From positions 41,591 through 105,590 of the forward strand of contig QANU01029808.1 of NCBI GenBank assembly GCA_003254905.1: a stretch of DNA of 64,000 nucleotides, read 5' to 3'. This stretch comes from Nissolia schottii (Eukaryota; Streptophyta; Magnoliopsida; Fabales; Fabaceae). The position numbers and the translations under genes are program-made. Shown piece by piece: positions 22,686-33,150 of this stretch; within the stretch, counting starts at the first letter, position 1; each line of letters opens with the position of its first letter. The notes below the pieces were generated by a model. That model was not told the DNA's origin. It saw only the letters and a program-made list of their open reading frames with translations, and made no database searches.

Positions 22686-23060
22686 CAGAAAATCACGGAA
22701 AGGGAAAAACAAAAAGGAAATTAAAATTAAAAAGGAAAAATTGAACCATTACTAATCCAATTGGAACCTCCACAGGATTCCATCAAAGTCAAAAAACCAA
22801 AAAACCCAAAAATATCTATATGAGATTCACAACAAAATCAGTGAAACACAAATGACCCATATAACCAATAATCCCAACAAAAAAAAAAAAAAAAAACATA
22901 AACCATCGAATCACCCCCAAAATAGCGAATTAGATTGGAATCAGAAATCCAAAAAAAGGACTCAAATTTATTACCCGCACTTGGTGCATAATTGGGCGAA
23001 TCCACCAGATCGCAGAGTCCACCCCTTCTTCCATTCGTGCGCGCAAATGTCGGAACCCAT
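15217..23060 (-). CDS. VAL1: VAL1/HSI2-like B3 repressor, 12 coding exons
   Basis: Coding exons in transcript order: 23060-22975, 21216-21135, 21033-20932, 19454-18805, 18508-18412, 18218-18044, 17614-17538, 17427-17005, 16872-16823, 16646-16533, 16421-16354, 15863-15217. All phases agree and sum to 856 residues (Arabidopsis VAL1/VAL2 are about 780-790). Domains: PHD-L at about 6-85 ([40 protein letters not shown]); B3 at about 310-415 ([54 protein letters not shown]); [19 protein letters not shown] finger at about 585-630 ([12 protein letters not shown]); Cys-rich [17 protein letters not shown]-type [11 protein letters not shown] near 795. VAL proteins bind RY elements and recruit Polycomb and histone deacetylase to silence seed-maturation genes. 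Start: the first ATG in an exon leading straight into PHD-L. Oddity: only one Cys precedes EWKKGW. VAL2 is the alternative. Confidence 0.95.
17866..17906. repeat. Perfect 16-bp hairpin in VAL intron 6
   Basis: GATGCTCATGGAGCAC (17866-17881) and its exact reverse complement (17891-17906) flank a 9-base loop. Just outside, CAACCATTGATT near 17802 and AATCAATGGTTG near 17852 form another inverted pair. The arrangement suggests a small MITE remnant inside the intron. Confidence 0.75.
19776..20580. mobile_element. Non-autonomous hAT-like element in VAL intron 3
   Basis: An 8-bp direct repeat CCCAAAAG flanks the piece (19768-19775 and 20581-20588). The ends match as short inverted repeats: CATGGTTATC on the left and, reverse-complemented, CAGTGTTATC on the right. 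CAnnG-type ends plus an 8-bp duplication are the hAT signature. Subterminal GAATCGTAA/CGATTCAGAATCG motifs occur near both ends. Inside, a unit of about 35 bp (TTTTAATATTAGA to GGTCAAAAAAGT) occurs twice near 20157 and 20243. No transposase frame; the small open frames at 20271-20572 are not genes. Confidence 0.75.
22635..22681. repeat. (CA)n microsatellite in VAL intron 1
   Basis: An uninterrupted run of about 23 CA dinucleotides in the long first intron between coding exons 1 and 2 of the VAL-like gene. Confidence 0.95.
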
Positions 23061-23700
23061 CAATCCCAAAATCCTCAAAATTCAGCTGCCAAAAAACAAC
23101 AACACACAAAATCAAAAATCAGAAATACCCAAAAACCCTTGTATAAAAATTCCCCCTTTTGACCCCCCCAAAAAAAAATCTCAACTATTCACACCCTCCA
23201 TGCACACGAAAAAAAATTTCGAGATTTACAGAGAAAACATCAAAGGGTTGAAAATAAAAAATAAAAAACCAAACTTTGTAACAGTCACAACCACCATAAT
23301 AAAAAAAACCCAACTTTATTGATATTGTTATTGCTACCTATCTGCTCAAAAAATCTGAAACCAAACACATAAATTGCATGAACACTGAGCTGAAGAAGAA
23401 GAAGAAAGCAGAAGGATGAGGCAATGAAGAAGTAAAAGATTAAAGATAGATAAATCAGCAAAGGGTAATGGGAATTAATTAATCCTTTGATTATTTTTTT
23501 TAGAGAGAGAAAGCAGCAAAGGGTGTGGACAATGTATTGGATTGAAGAGACGGGTGTCTCTGTAGAGAGAGAAAGAGAAGAGAGAGAAGGGGGAGAGAGA
23601 AAGAGAATGAGAGAGAGTGCATGCAAAGCAACAGGTGCATAAAATGCATGCACGACACTTGAAGACACACCACCGCTTAAACCTTCACACAAGTCGTCCA
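23061..23700 (-). promoter_or_regulatory. VAL 5' UTR/promoter with GA tract and two RY sites
   Basis: On the minus strand, TTTTTTGGCAG near 23085 looks like an acceptor just upstream of the ATG, so a 5' UTR intron is likely. Further upstream a GA-rich tract at about 23505-23617 (CT-rich on the coding strand) is followed by two palindromes TGCATGCA at 23618-23625 and 23645-23652. Each contains the RY core CATGCA bound by VAL/ABI3-type B3 domains. The transcription start is not identified. The open frame at 23285-23701 is not a gene. Confidence 0.55.
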
Positions 23701-23779
23701 ATTTTTTTTTTCTTTATTCTTTTATTTTAAATTTTTTTCCTTTTTTTTTTAACTACGTTTATTTACTTTGAGAACTTTG

Positions 23780-24470
23780 ATGATAGGATCACCAGCGGGT
23801 GTTTCTGTCTTCATGAGATTTGTCACCTATATTTTTTTCCACTATTTAATGGGAATCCTTTAGGGGATACTTCGCTTCCTAAGTTGCTGTTGAGAAGAAC
23901 GGCGTGACATGATCATATTTTGTACATGACACTATTTTTTTTTTTTTTTTGCTATTTCTAATATCTGGACTGGTGTGGGTCTCACATCACCGGATATCTT
24001 CGCCATTGTTTATGTTGTTGATTGGCTCCGTTATTTGGATAAAAGGTTAGATAGCTCTTTTTGTTTCCTTGTGGTGGGTTTGGCGTGATAGGTACACAAT
24101 GTGCTTGGTGCTATTAATTTGCCTTTACTGGTGGTTCTTCGATTTATTCATGTTAATTTGGGAGTATGGGTGTTGCAATGTGTGGTGCGAGAGTGATTCT
24201 TTGGAGGTTGTGTACTTGATTAGTTCTAATTAAGTGGGTACTCATCTTTTTGGGACACGTATAACTGATATTTGAGATTGGATGGCTAGAGATTAGCAGA
24301 TTTGTGTTATTCATATTCTTCGTGAGGTTAATGTACGTGTGGGCTAATTTGTTAGCCAAAGATGAATTTGTTACTGACGAGGGCCTAATTGTCTTTGAGA
24401 CTCCGCCTAGTGCTCTTCTTGACTCTCTGCGTGTGGATTTATTGATACTTCCTTTCTTATACATCAAAAA
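23780..24470 (+). pseudogene. LINE 3' end: RNase H-like fragment
   Basis: With interrupting stops, the plus strand at about 24175-24345 reads ESDSLEVVYLISSN, then DWMARD and ICVIHILREVNVRV. This is the end of the plant LINE RNase H domain, where HxLREgN-type motifs are typical. An A-rich stretch follows at about 24468. The upstream part, 23780-24120, is probably more of the same element but too decayed to prove. Confidence 0.6.
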
Positions 24471-24479
24471 ATATATTTA

Positions 24480-25090
24480 AGACGTATCGTATCTGATATC
24501 AATATTAATTTCAATGGAAAAAAATTTCTTTTGATTTGCAAGAGGGCTTAAAGCTCAAACAAAACACTACTATACAACCACAATTTTAGAGAAGTAGTCT
24601 TCCTTAAATGTCAGCTTCTAGATTAGGAAAGAAAAGAAACAGAGATTCCTCAAAAGAAATAGTCCAGCCAGGAATACTATAGTCATGTTTCGTCGAAGCA
24701 TCAACACAGTAATTAGCATCTCTATAAACGCGAGTCAAAGTGACTCTCCAATCTCGGTTAAAACATCTTAAATAGCTTTTGCCAATGTTGAATGCCGGTG
24801 AAGTTGTTGGCCGCCCCCATCAACTACAAACTTAGCACACATAGAATCCACTTTAACCTCAACAAATCTAACACCCTCAGAGAACGCAAGTTGTAAACCC
24901 AACAACGGTCTCCACAGCTTTGATGATAGAGACCTTACTAAAATTAGAAGAAAAAACTAGCAAAAAAGAGGTCATCGTGGTTACAGAAGATGCTTCCTTA
25001 GGCAGTTAACCCACCCAAACCGCTAACTGAGCCATCAGTATTCAATTTACACCAATAAACCGCAAGAGGAGACTAGCTAACGTTCTTGAC
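24480..25090 (-). pseudogene. LINE 3' end: RNase H-like fragment, opposite strand
   Basis: On the minus strand, about 25055 to 24640, it reads LNTDGSVSGLGG (the first RNase H strand with its catalytic Asp), then VYRDANYCVDASTKH, in the right order with stops between. The 3' end carries GAGCTTTAAGCCCTCTTG near 24550 and then an A-rich tail. It converges tail-to-tail with the plus-strand LINE fragment next door. Confidence 0.6.
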
Positions 25091-27300
25091 AGAATATTAC
25101 GCCTGGCCTTGCTACACAATAGCAAAATATGATAATGTAGATATCGTGGCTCTTCTCAATAGCAAACTAGGAAGTGAAGTATCCACTAAGGGATCCCCAT
25201 TAAACACAACAATTTTTCTATATATGGATTCACATCCTATGACAAATGGTAACAAAAAGGAGAGACCGACAAACCCCTATGGAAGAACAAGCTCCAATAT
25301 TAATGTTGTCTTTCAGCCAAAAATGAATAGGGCCTTGAAAGAAGGTATCATTGTTGGACCTTGTGTGTGATACTCATCCACACATATGCCTTGTTAAAAC
25401 TTTACTGAGAAAAACACATTGGGAAAAATCTAAGTGGAGGCTAAAGAATACAACATCCTCCGTGCTTTATAAATTTATATCTTATTCTTTCGCATTTCAT
25501 TTTTACACAAAAAAACTCAATTGTACCCCCCGTTAGCTTCACACCTTCATGTGCTTGATTATAGATCCCAAACACTTCATATTTTTCAAGTGAAGTTAAT
25601 TTTAACATAAATTATGTCTTTCCACATTGGCCAATCATTTCTCCATCTATATTCTTTGGTAAATTTTTATTCAAAGTCCTCATCTTGCTTTATTATTTCA
25701 ATAGCAACATTATGTGCATACAATGTTGTCGACAATAGTATGATTTCGATTAGTTCCATATTTTTCATAAAAAGATAACTCATCGAGAGTTCTTTATTTT
25801 TGTCATTTTTCAGGTACCTGAACCACTTATGAGGTCTCATCAATAGCTATGTCTTAGGGTTCACTTGCCTCTCTATTATAACCATCTTCATTAATTGTTC
25901 CTTTTTATTTTAAAGAAATTTTCATATTTGAATCTGACTTTGCTAACATACTTCATGCATGACTTACTTTACACTAATAGGTTGTCCTTCTAGGAGACCA
26001 TTTTAAATTGGAACAATAATTTACAGTCTGTATATAAACTTTCATACGAAGATCTAAATATAATAATGGGAATGTATTTTATGAGGTTTATATTATTAAT
26101 TGCTTATTTTCTCTCTCTAGTGCTGGGAAAATTATTTAATCAAAATGACAATAAAATAAAAATTACTATAAATAAATCTTTGATTGGTCGAGGTAGTTTA
26201 TAATAAAAAGGCGATTCTTAACCAATTATATATTCCCAACATTCGCTAATGCCTCATCTTTGTGCGTTATGGTAGAGAAATTTCAACATAGTAAATTTAA
26301 AAAATTTTAAGATGGTAAATATTTGGCTCATGACCAAAAGTCAAGTGTAATGGAGAGAAATTATAATAATTTGTTGGTATTATGTGTACAAGTGCTACTA
26401 CATGCAAGATAGCATGTCCTCATGCCAAAACATGAAGTTTTGTTCTCATAAGTAGTGGTCTAACTATTAATTGAAGACATTTAATAAACATGTTTGTTAG
26501 ACCATGCATGAATAGAAGCACCATGCTCTTTAACTATTGTTCCATTTGACATACATTAATTATTAAAATTTTGAGACATTAACTCATCATTGTTATCAAG
26601 ACAAAAAATTGTCTTAATATCATTTGAATACTTTATACTTAAATTATTTGATTAATCAATCTCGTAAACTTCAAGTTACGAGTTAATGATAAACGCACAC
26701 GTAACCATTTGTTTGATGCATCTATTAAAATCATGTATAATTTATAAATGGTCCACATGATGAGTGAATATGCCTGTATAGTTCACAATCAATACATCAT
26801 AGAATTGCAAATGATTCTTTTACATATTAAATTAGTGATTGTCTCATAATTAATTTCTTTGAGAACAAGCAACACACGGTAATTTTTTAACTAGAAGAAT
26901 CTTCTGACTCTTCAATGAATTTCAAAATGATTTCTCAAAAATTATTTGCATCATAATTGAACCGGAATGGCCTTATCAGTCATGTCAAAAATTTGGGTCA
27001 ATAAACTTATCATTTACTATAACATAAGTTTCAATTATGGCAATATTTTTATAGTACAAATCGGAGAAAAACAGTTAATTTTCTAATACATATTTATTAC
27101 TTGATATAATAGTTGTAATATGGATATATTTAATATTCTCCTTATTTACAATCTCAACATGATATTCCTTTCAACGAATACCTTTAAATTTTAATAAGTT
27201 TCGTCAAGTCAATCTAGATAATATGAAATTATCTATAATAAACTTTGTTCCGCCAAGTAATACTATATCAGCTCATTTGGAACCTTTAATCAGTTTACAA
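25091..27300 (-). pseudogene. Decayed copia element, integrase region, antisense
   Basis: Frame-hopping translation of the minus strand from about 26790 down to 25990 gives pieces in the order of a copia integrase: a core with RCIKQMVTCVFI and CLDNNDELMSQNFNN, then SCFGMRTCYLACSS, TFGHEPNIYHLKIF and RTKMRH. Many stops are present. Near 25375-25460 a conserved-looking LTR-like stretch (CCTTGTTAAAACTTTACTGA) may mark its edge. The small open frames at 25086-25536 are not supported as genes. Confidence 0.55.
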
Positions 27301-27499
27301 TACCAATAATGTTTAATAATTCATAATGATTTGTATTTCTCTTGGAAAGAGAATAGTAACTTTTCTAGAGTCTTCAGTCATTTTTATGACTTCGTAGCGC
27401 ATTATAAATTTTGTTTCTTTGAGAAACAAAATAATAGCTCTTCTGAAGCTTTCATTTATCTTTAGGAATTGATAGGGAGTAGTACATCATAATTTTTGT

Positions 27500-29002
27500 T
27501 TCGTCGGGAAACAAAATATCATATTAATTACTTAAAATTAATTTAATATGATACTAAAATATTTATGTATTAGATGTTATTATTTTTTTAAAATATTATT
27601 ATGTATAATTATATGTATATTAATTATTAATTAATGTAATGAAATAATTAATGAATTTATTACTGAATACTTATCTTTTATATTAAATAAAATTTTTTAA
27701 AATTGATATTTTTTACTAAATATTATTATAATTTAATCAATTAATTAGTTATCCTAATTTTATTTATTATATATGTTAAATTATTTATTTATATTATTTA
27801 TTGGTATCCTAATTGATATTATAATATTTATTTTATTTAATAAAATAAAATGACTAAAAGATACCTTATACATCAAAAGTTAGTAAGGTCTTATCATATC
27901 TCCTTAGCCAAAATTAAGTTATTCATCGTTTTGATGTATAAGGGAATCTTGATGGATAAACTTATACAATACGTTAGTTACACCAAACAATTGATAAATT
28001 CTTTACGTACTATATTAGCCTATCCTATCTAGCCTTTTACGGTGCGCCAAACAAGCTGTAAGACCCTATTAGAAAAATATTTGTTTCAGAATATTAGCCA
28101 ATCATGACATTAGTAATGATATGAGCAATATGATTTATTTAGAGATATATATTTTTCTTTAAAGATCATAATTGAGATATTAGCCATTTTATTAATGACA
28201 TAAATGTTTACTAACATGTTAGTTTTCTTTCTTTTTATAAATCTTAAGTTTATGATTTTACGATATTATTCTTTTTAAAATATTTTATTTTGTTTATAAA
28301 ATTTTAATTAACATCAAATCTCAATAGTAAACTAATGATTATGATTTATAGTATATAATAATTATTAGTGATTTAGTTTTGTAAAATGTTTACATATGAT
28401 AGAAATAATAGAAATAATATATATAATAATTATTACCTAAAAATAATTAATTATACATAATTAAAAGTGTTAAATATATAAATAATAAATATGTATAATA
28501 TATATTTAAATAAGTAAAACATGATTAGTTATATTAATTTTAAAATTATAATTAAAGAATTAATAAAAAAGCAAATATATTTTAATTTATTGCTATATTT
28601 GATTACAAAATAGGAAATGATAAATTATGTAATAGAGAATAGTTATATTTTTGTTATTTTTATATTAGATTATAATGATAAATACTCATTATAATATGAA
28701 TAAATATTAAATGTTATTTAGTATAAATTATATTTAATTATATATAAAAAAAACTAAAATATTTAAAACAAATTTAGTTTAAAAATAAAAACTTATTTTA
28801 ATAATAATATTTATTTATTAATTTCTATGTAATAAAATTTTATATTTTAATTATATTTTATTTATTAATTAAATTTATACATTAGATTAGAATTATTTAT
28901 TATAATTAAATAATAATATTAGTTTTTTTATATTATATAACATTTTATACGATAACATATTAAATATTATATAATATTAAAATTAAATCTTATATAATCA
29001 AC
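27500..29002. other. Extremely AT-rich block
   Basis: About 1.5 kb made almost entirely of A and T, with TTAAT/ATAAT-type runs and no coding potential. A slightly less biased island at about 27850-28070 ends in TTTTACGGTGCGCCAAACAAG, a wording seen at the ends of plant MITEs; its partner end was not found. Confidence 0.6.
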
Positions 29003-29455
29003 TATTATACAATTAGACTTTATAGCATCAAACTTTACGTAATTAAATCCTATACAATCGGCATCCTATCAAATCAAACTACCCCTCATTGTGTAGGTAT
29101 TAGGTATCAAATTGTATTAGTAGTGTATTTTATATTGGTGGTTCCTAGTTTGTCACTGTGTGACTGTGATTTTGGACTCTATTTGTCTCACCCTTTGCTG
29201 CATTGGGATTAGGTAAAACATGTGTCCATGCTTGCACACGTGGCTGAGGTGGCATTTTATAATAAAAAATTAAACATAAAATTGTGAGTGTATTTTTATT
29301 ATTATCATGAACTGTTCGATTACCAAAAGAAAAAAAATAATAATATAAAAAGAAAAGGAGAATTATTAATGATGGGCTATATGGAGCAAAAGAGGGGTTA
29401 GTTGTGAAATCCACATGAAAGTTATGCTTCCCATCTGTTCATTGTTTTAGAAGTT
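29003..29455. repeat. Direct repeat, first copy, ends at N 29456
   Basis: The sequence from TATTATACAATTAGAC to TTTTAGAAGTT is repeated at 29457-29910 with a few substitutions and one added G. The N sits exactly between the copies. The 89-aa open frame present in each copy (minus strand) has no recognisable domain and is not called a gene. Confidence 0.9.
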
Positions 29456-29456
29456 N

Positions 29457-29910
29457 TATTATACAATTAGACTTTATAGCATCAAACTTTACGTAATTAA
29501 ATCCTATACAGATCGGCATCCTATCAAATCAAACTACCCCTCATTGTGTAGGTATTAGGTATCAAATTGTATAAGTAGTGTATTTTATATTGGGGGTTCC
29601 TAGTTTGTCACTGTGTGACTGTGATTTTGGACTCTATTTCTCTCACCCTTTGCTGCATTGGGATTAGGTAAAACATGTGTCCATGCTTGCACACGTGGCT
29701 GAGGTGGCATTTTATAATAAAAAATTAAAAATAAAATTGTGAGTGTATTTTTATTGTTATCATGAACTGTTCGATTGCCAAAAGAAAAAAAATAATAATA
29801 TAAAAAGAAAAGGAGAATTATTAATGATGGGCTATATGGAGCAAAAGAGGGGTTAGTTGTGAAATCCACATGAAAGTTATGCTTCCCATCTGTTCATTGT
29901 TTTAGAAGTT
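29457..29910. repeat. Direct repeat, second copy, starts after N
   Basis: Near-identical to 29003-29455. It begins on the first base after the N and ends where the first copy ends, after which new sequence continues. Best explained as overlapping contig ends or two haplotypes placed in series. Confidence 0.9.
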
Positions 29911-30369
29911 TAATTTTATTGTTGTTTATGCTTAACGCAATAATACGATTTATTTTATATCACTATGCAATGTCAATGGTGTAATTAAACTTTGTCATCT
30001 GAAGACTTGTTCTTCCTAAATTTTGTTCAAACTAGGAAAGCTTTAAAGAAAAGAAAACTAAAACCAGTCGTGGTTTTCAGCAGAGAAATTCATTTTACTA
30101 TTTATGTTCTATTATGTCTCTATTTTTTTCTTATAAACTCTACCCAAAAAAATGTCTCTATTTTTATATAAATAAATAAAAACGGATATGTTGCAATATT
30201 AATATATGAAACTTTTAATTCTCGTTCTTCTTGTTTATTTGACTTAAGTCCAATGGGCCTTAAACATTGGAAAGTGAGGAGAAATGTTAAGCCTTAATTT
30301 TACAATTAAATATTTTTTCTTCTAATTAAATTTAAGTTTTGTTTTGATTCTTTTTAATATATCACTCAT
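29911..30369. other. AT-rich spacer
   Basis: No gene or clear repeat is visible. A copia LTR might be expected here upstream of the gag at 30370, but I could not define its ends. Confidence 0.4.
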
Positions 30370-32244
30370 GGTGTCATTCCATGAGACTTACTCTCAAAGC
30401 CAAGAGCAAACTTCAGTTTCTGGATGTGACAATGCTGATGCCTGTTGAAAATCATCCAAATTTCTATGCTTGGGACAGATGTAATACTTTTTTTGTGTCC
30501 TGGATTGTTAATTCTTTGGATGAATAGATAAATAGATCATGAGAAATGTTCAATGGATTGATATAGCATTTGAACTATGGAAAGATTGAAAATAGCGATA
30601 TCACCATGGTGATCTTTATCGGATTACGGACCTCCAAGAAAGTCTATTTGCACATCATCAAGGTGATGATTCTGTTACCACTTATTTTACTAAGCTGAAG
30701 ACTATGTGGGAGGAACTTGAGAACTTTAGGCCTATTCCATCATGTGCATGTTTAGGTCAATGTAATTATGGTCTAGGAATTGTAAGTAACTATAAACATC
30801 ATAATTATGTTATACGATTTCTGAGAGGATTAACAACTTAATATCATGATCTGAGATCCCAAATAATGTTGATGGATCCAATTCTAGACATTAATAGGTT
30901 GTTGTCATTATTACTTCAGCAAGAGAGACAACTTAATCCTGAAGTCAGCGATTTAAAACTAATTGCCAACACCATTGCTAGTGGGGGAAGAGGCAGAGGC
31001 AGAGGAAGGAACCAGAGGCATTATGCAGACTCTGGTGGCAGAGTACAGAAGTCACCGAATTTTGGTCTAGGAGGGCAAAACTCTTAATTATCTGGCCCAA
31101 GTGCTCAAAGCTCTTTCAAGCCTTGTGGTCATTGTGGCAAAACTAGGCATCCTATGGACAGATGCTTTCAAAATTATCCTCACCTCAGTCCTAAATTAGT
31201 AAATAATGTTGTTGTTGTTAATGATTCTGATGATAACAACAGTGTTATCTCTCATTCTTCTCAAAGAGAGAAAAGTATGAATTCATGTGTGTCCTTTACT
31301 CTAGAGCAATGTCAAGCATTAATTGCTATGTTGCAGCAGCATGAAGGACAATAGTCTTAACCCACAACAAACCAAATCACCATATCTGAACCTGTCAATA
31401 CTTCCTCAGGTATCTGCTATGCTCTTACTTGTACAAGCATTACTTCAGATACTTGGATCATAGATATAGGAGCTAGTGCTTATGTGTCTCATTCCCTTGA
31501 TGCATTTCATTCATATCACAAGATAAGGCCTATTAGGATTAAGCTTCTTGATGGTAGTGAAACTACCACTGACATATCAGGAACAATCATATTTTCTAGT
31601 GATCTTTACCTCACAAATGTGCTTTTTGTGCCTAACTTCTATTTCAATTTAATTTTTGTTTCAAAACTAACTGCCTCACTTGCATGTTCAATTTTTTTTT
31701 CTTTTTCCGATTCCTTATGTGAGATCCAGGATACTCATTTGATGAAGAGGATTAGAGTAGCTAGTGTGAAGGATGACCTATAAGCTTTGAAAGTTGTACC
31801 TCCTAGTTTGCCTCTTCAACATGTTGAAAGCATTATCTCCCAATCCCTTATTAGCCCATGGTATCTTAGACTAGGGCATCCATCTCATGGAAAGTTGGTT
31901 ATGATGCAGAAATAATTTTCTTTCATTCAATGTAATAAACCAAGTGTACCTTGTGGTACTTTTCATTTTGCAAAACAAAAGAAATTGATGCTCCCTGTTA
32001 GCAATTCTATATCAATAAATGCTTTTAATATTGTTCACATGGATATTTGGGGACTACTTGTTATTCCCTCTATTGGAGGCCATAAATATTTTTTAATTGT
32101 AGCAGATGACAAGTAGGTTTATTTGGATTTTCTTCATGAAAAAAAAATCTGAAATCGGTTCCCTAGTGCAGAATTTTGTTAAATTCATTGAAACACAACA
32201 CCATGTCACTATCAAATGTATTAGAACAGACAATGGTAACTAAA
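30370..32244 (+). pseudogene. copia gag-protease-integrase remnant
   Basis: From 30370 the frame reads a gag of UBN2 type (LKAKSKLQFLDVT, FYAWDRCNTFFVSWIVNSLDE, then LENFRPIPSC). At 30866-31087 comes LLQQERQLNPEVSDL with an RG-rich stretch, then a zinc knuckle CGHCGKTRHPMDRC (31119-31160). The protease motif near 31450 reads WIIDIGASAYVSHS, where active copies have D-S/T-GAS, so the position after Asp is changed. Integrase pieces follow (YLRLGHPSHGKL, IVHMDIWG near 32035). Several stops and shifts break it. It ends abruptly at about 32244 against an LTR of another family. Confidence 0.75.
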
Positions 32245-32925
32245 GCATGTGTATGATTAGTATTAAGTGATTTAGGTATTCATATTGTTTAGTTAAACTT
32301 TTAATAAAAGATCATGGTTAAGTAAAGATTCTAGTGGGAGAAGATTTATGTCAAGGAAAGGTTCTGGCTAAGGATAAGACTTAGTATTTAAGTTGTCCAT
32401 TGTGACTCACCTCTCTTACCTGGGAACCTCTCTAAGCATAAACCTTAGCCTACCTTTATTTTTCTAAGATAAAATGTTTAATAAATATATTAAGTTATGT
32501 TATGCTACTAGTATCAGTTAAAGGGTTATGTTATCATGTTATGTTATGTATTTAAAACTGTTTTCATGAGAGTGTATCTAGAATAGAACTGTAAGTCAGC
32601 GACAGCCTACATTGACCCTGGTATATCTTGTATGATCATAAAATAGAATAAGATTCCTGTAAATTTAGGACAAGACCGTAAAGCCTAGACATGACAGCTT
32701 GTGATGCCCGATGTCATTTATCATGTAAATTAGGGCTAACTATCAAGAATCTATGGACTCGGGCAGTGTATCCCCGACTGTCGTGGCCTAGATACTTGGG
32801 TAGTGCGTCTAGGATAATACATCATAAGCGAAATTGTAATGCCCAAAACGTCTATCTAGAGAACTCCCAACTATATTATATTTTCAAATGCTTTTATGTA
32901 TTAGTTATTATTATGTTTTATGTTG

Positions 32926-32966
<41 letters not shown>

Positions 32967-33150
32967 GTATTGCACCTGCATGTCATGTGTTTTTTAAGTG
33001 TCCCATGTCGTCTTGCGAACGACCATTCGCTGAGACTCTCTCCAAAGTTCTCACCCCTCAACCTCCCATTCCAGTTACAGATTATGAAGCAGCGTAGCAG
33101 AGCATCGAGTTATGGTTAGTGTAGCGATGTCAAAATCCAAGAGTCAGCAC
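32245..33150 (+). repeat. LTR family R, copy 1, left part
   Basis: Co-linear with 47966-48780: shared blocks include TATGATTAGTATTAAGTGAT, GTTGACCCTGGTAT, CTATCTAGAGAACTCCCAA and a GTGTCCCATGTCG block. It holds a (TA)n run at 32927-32963 that the other copy lacks. It is cut near 33150 by an inserted LTR and resumes at 34936. The open frames at 32691-33119 are not genes. Confidence 0.8.

Noticed and set aside
22852..23322. 156-aa plus-strand open frame rich in Lys, Asn and Pro
   Set aside because: Antisense to the first VAL exon and its UTR; composition reflects A-rich DNA.
29145..29869. Two near-identical 89-aa minus-strand frames that look like a duplicated gene
   Set aside because: Both lie in the N-centred duplication and have no recognisable domain; the second is probably an assembly copy.
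32691..33119. 142-aa frame with an Ile/Tyr run
   Set aside because: Runs through a (TA)n microsatellite within an LTR; the homologous copy at 48400-48740 does not keep the frame.
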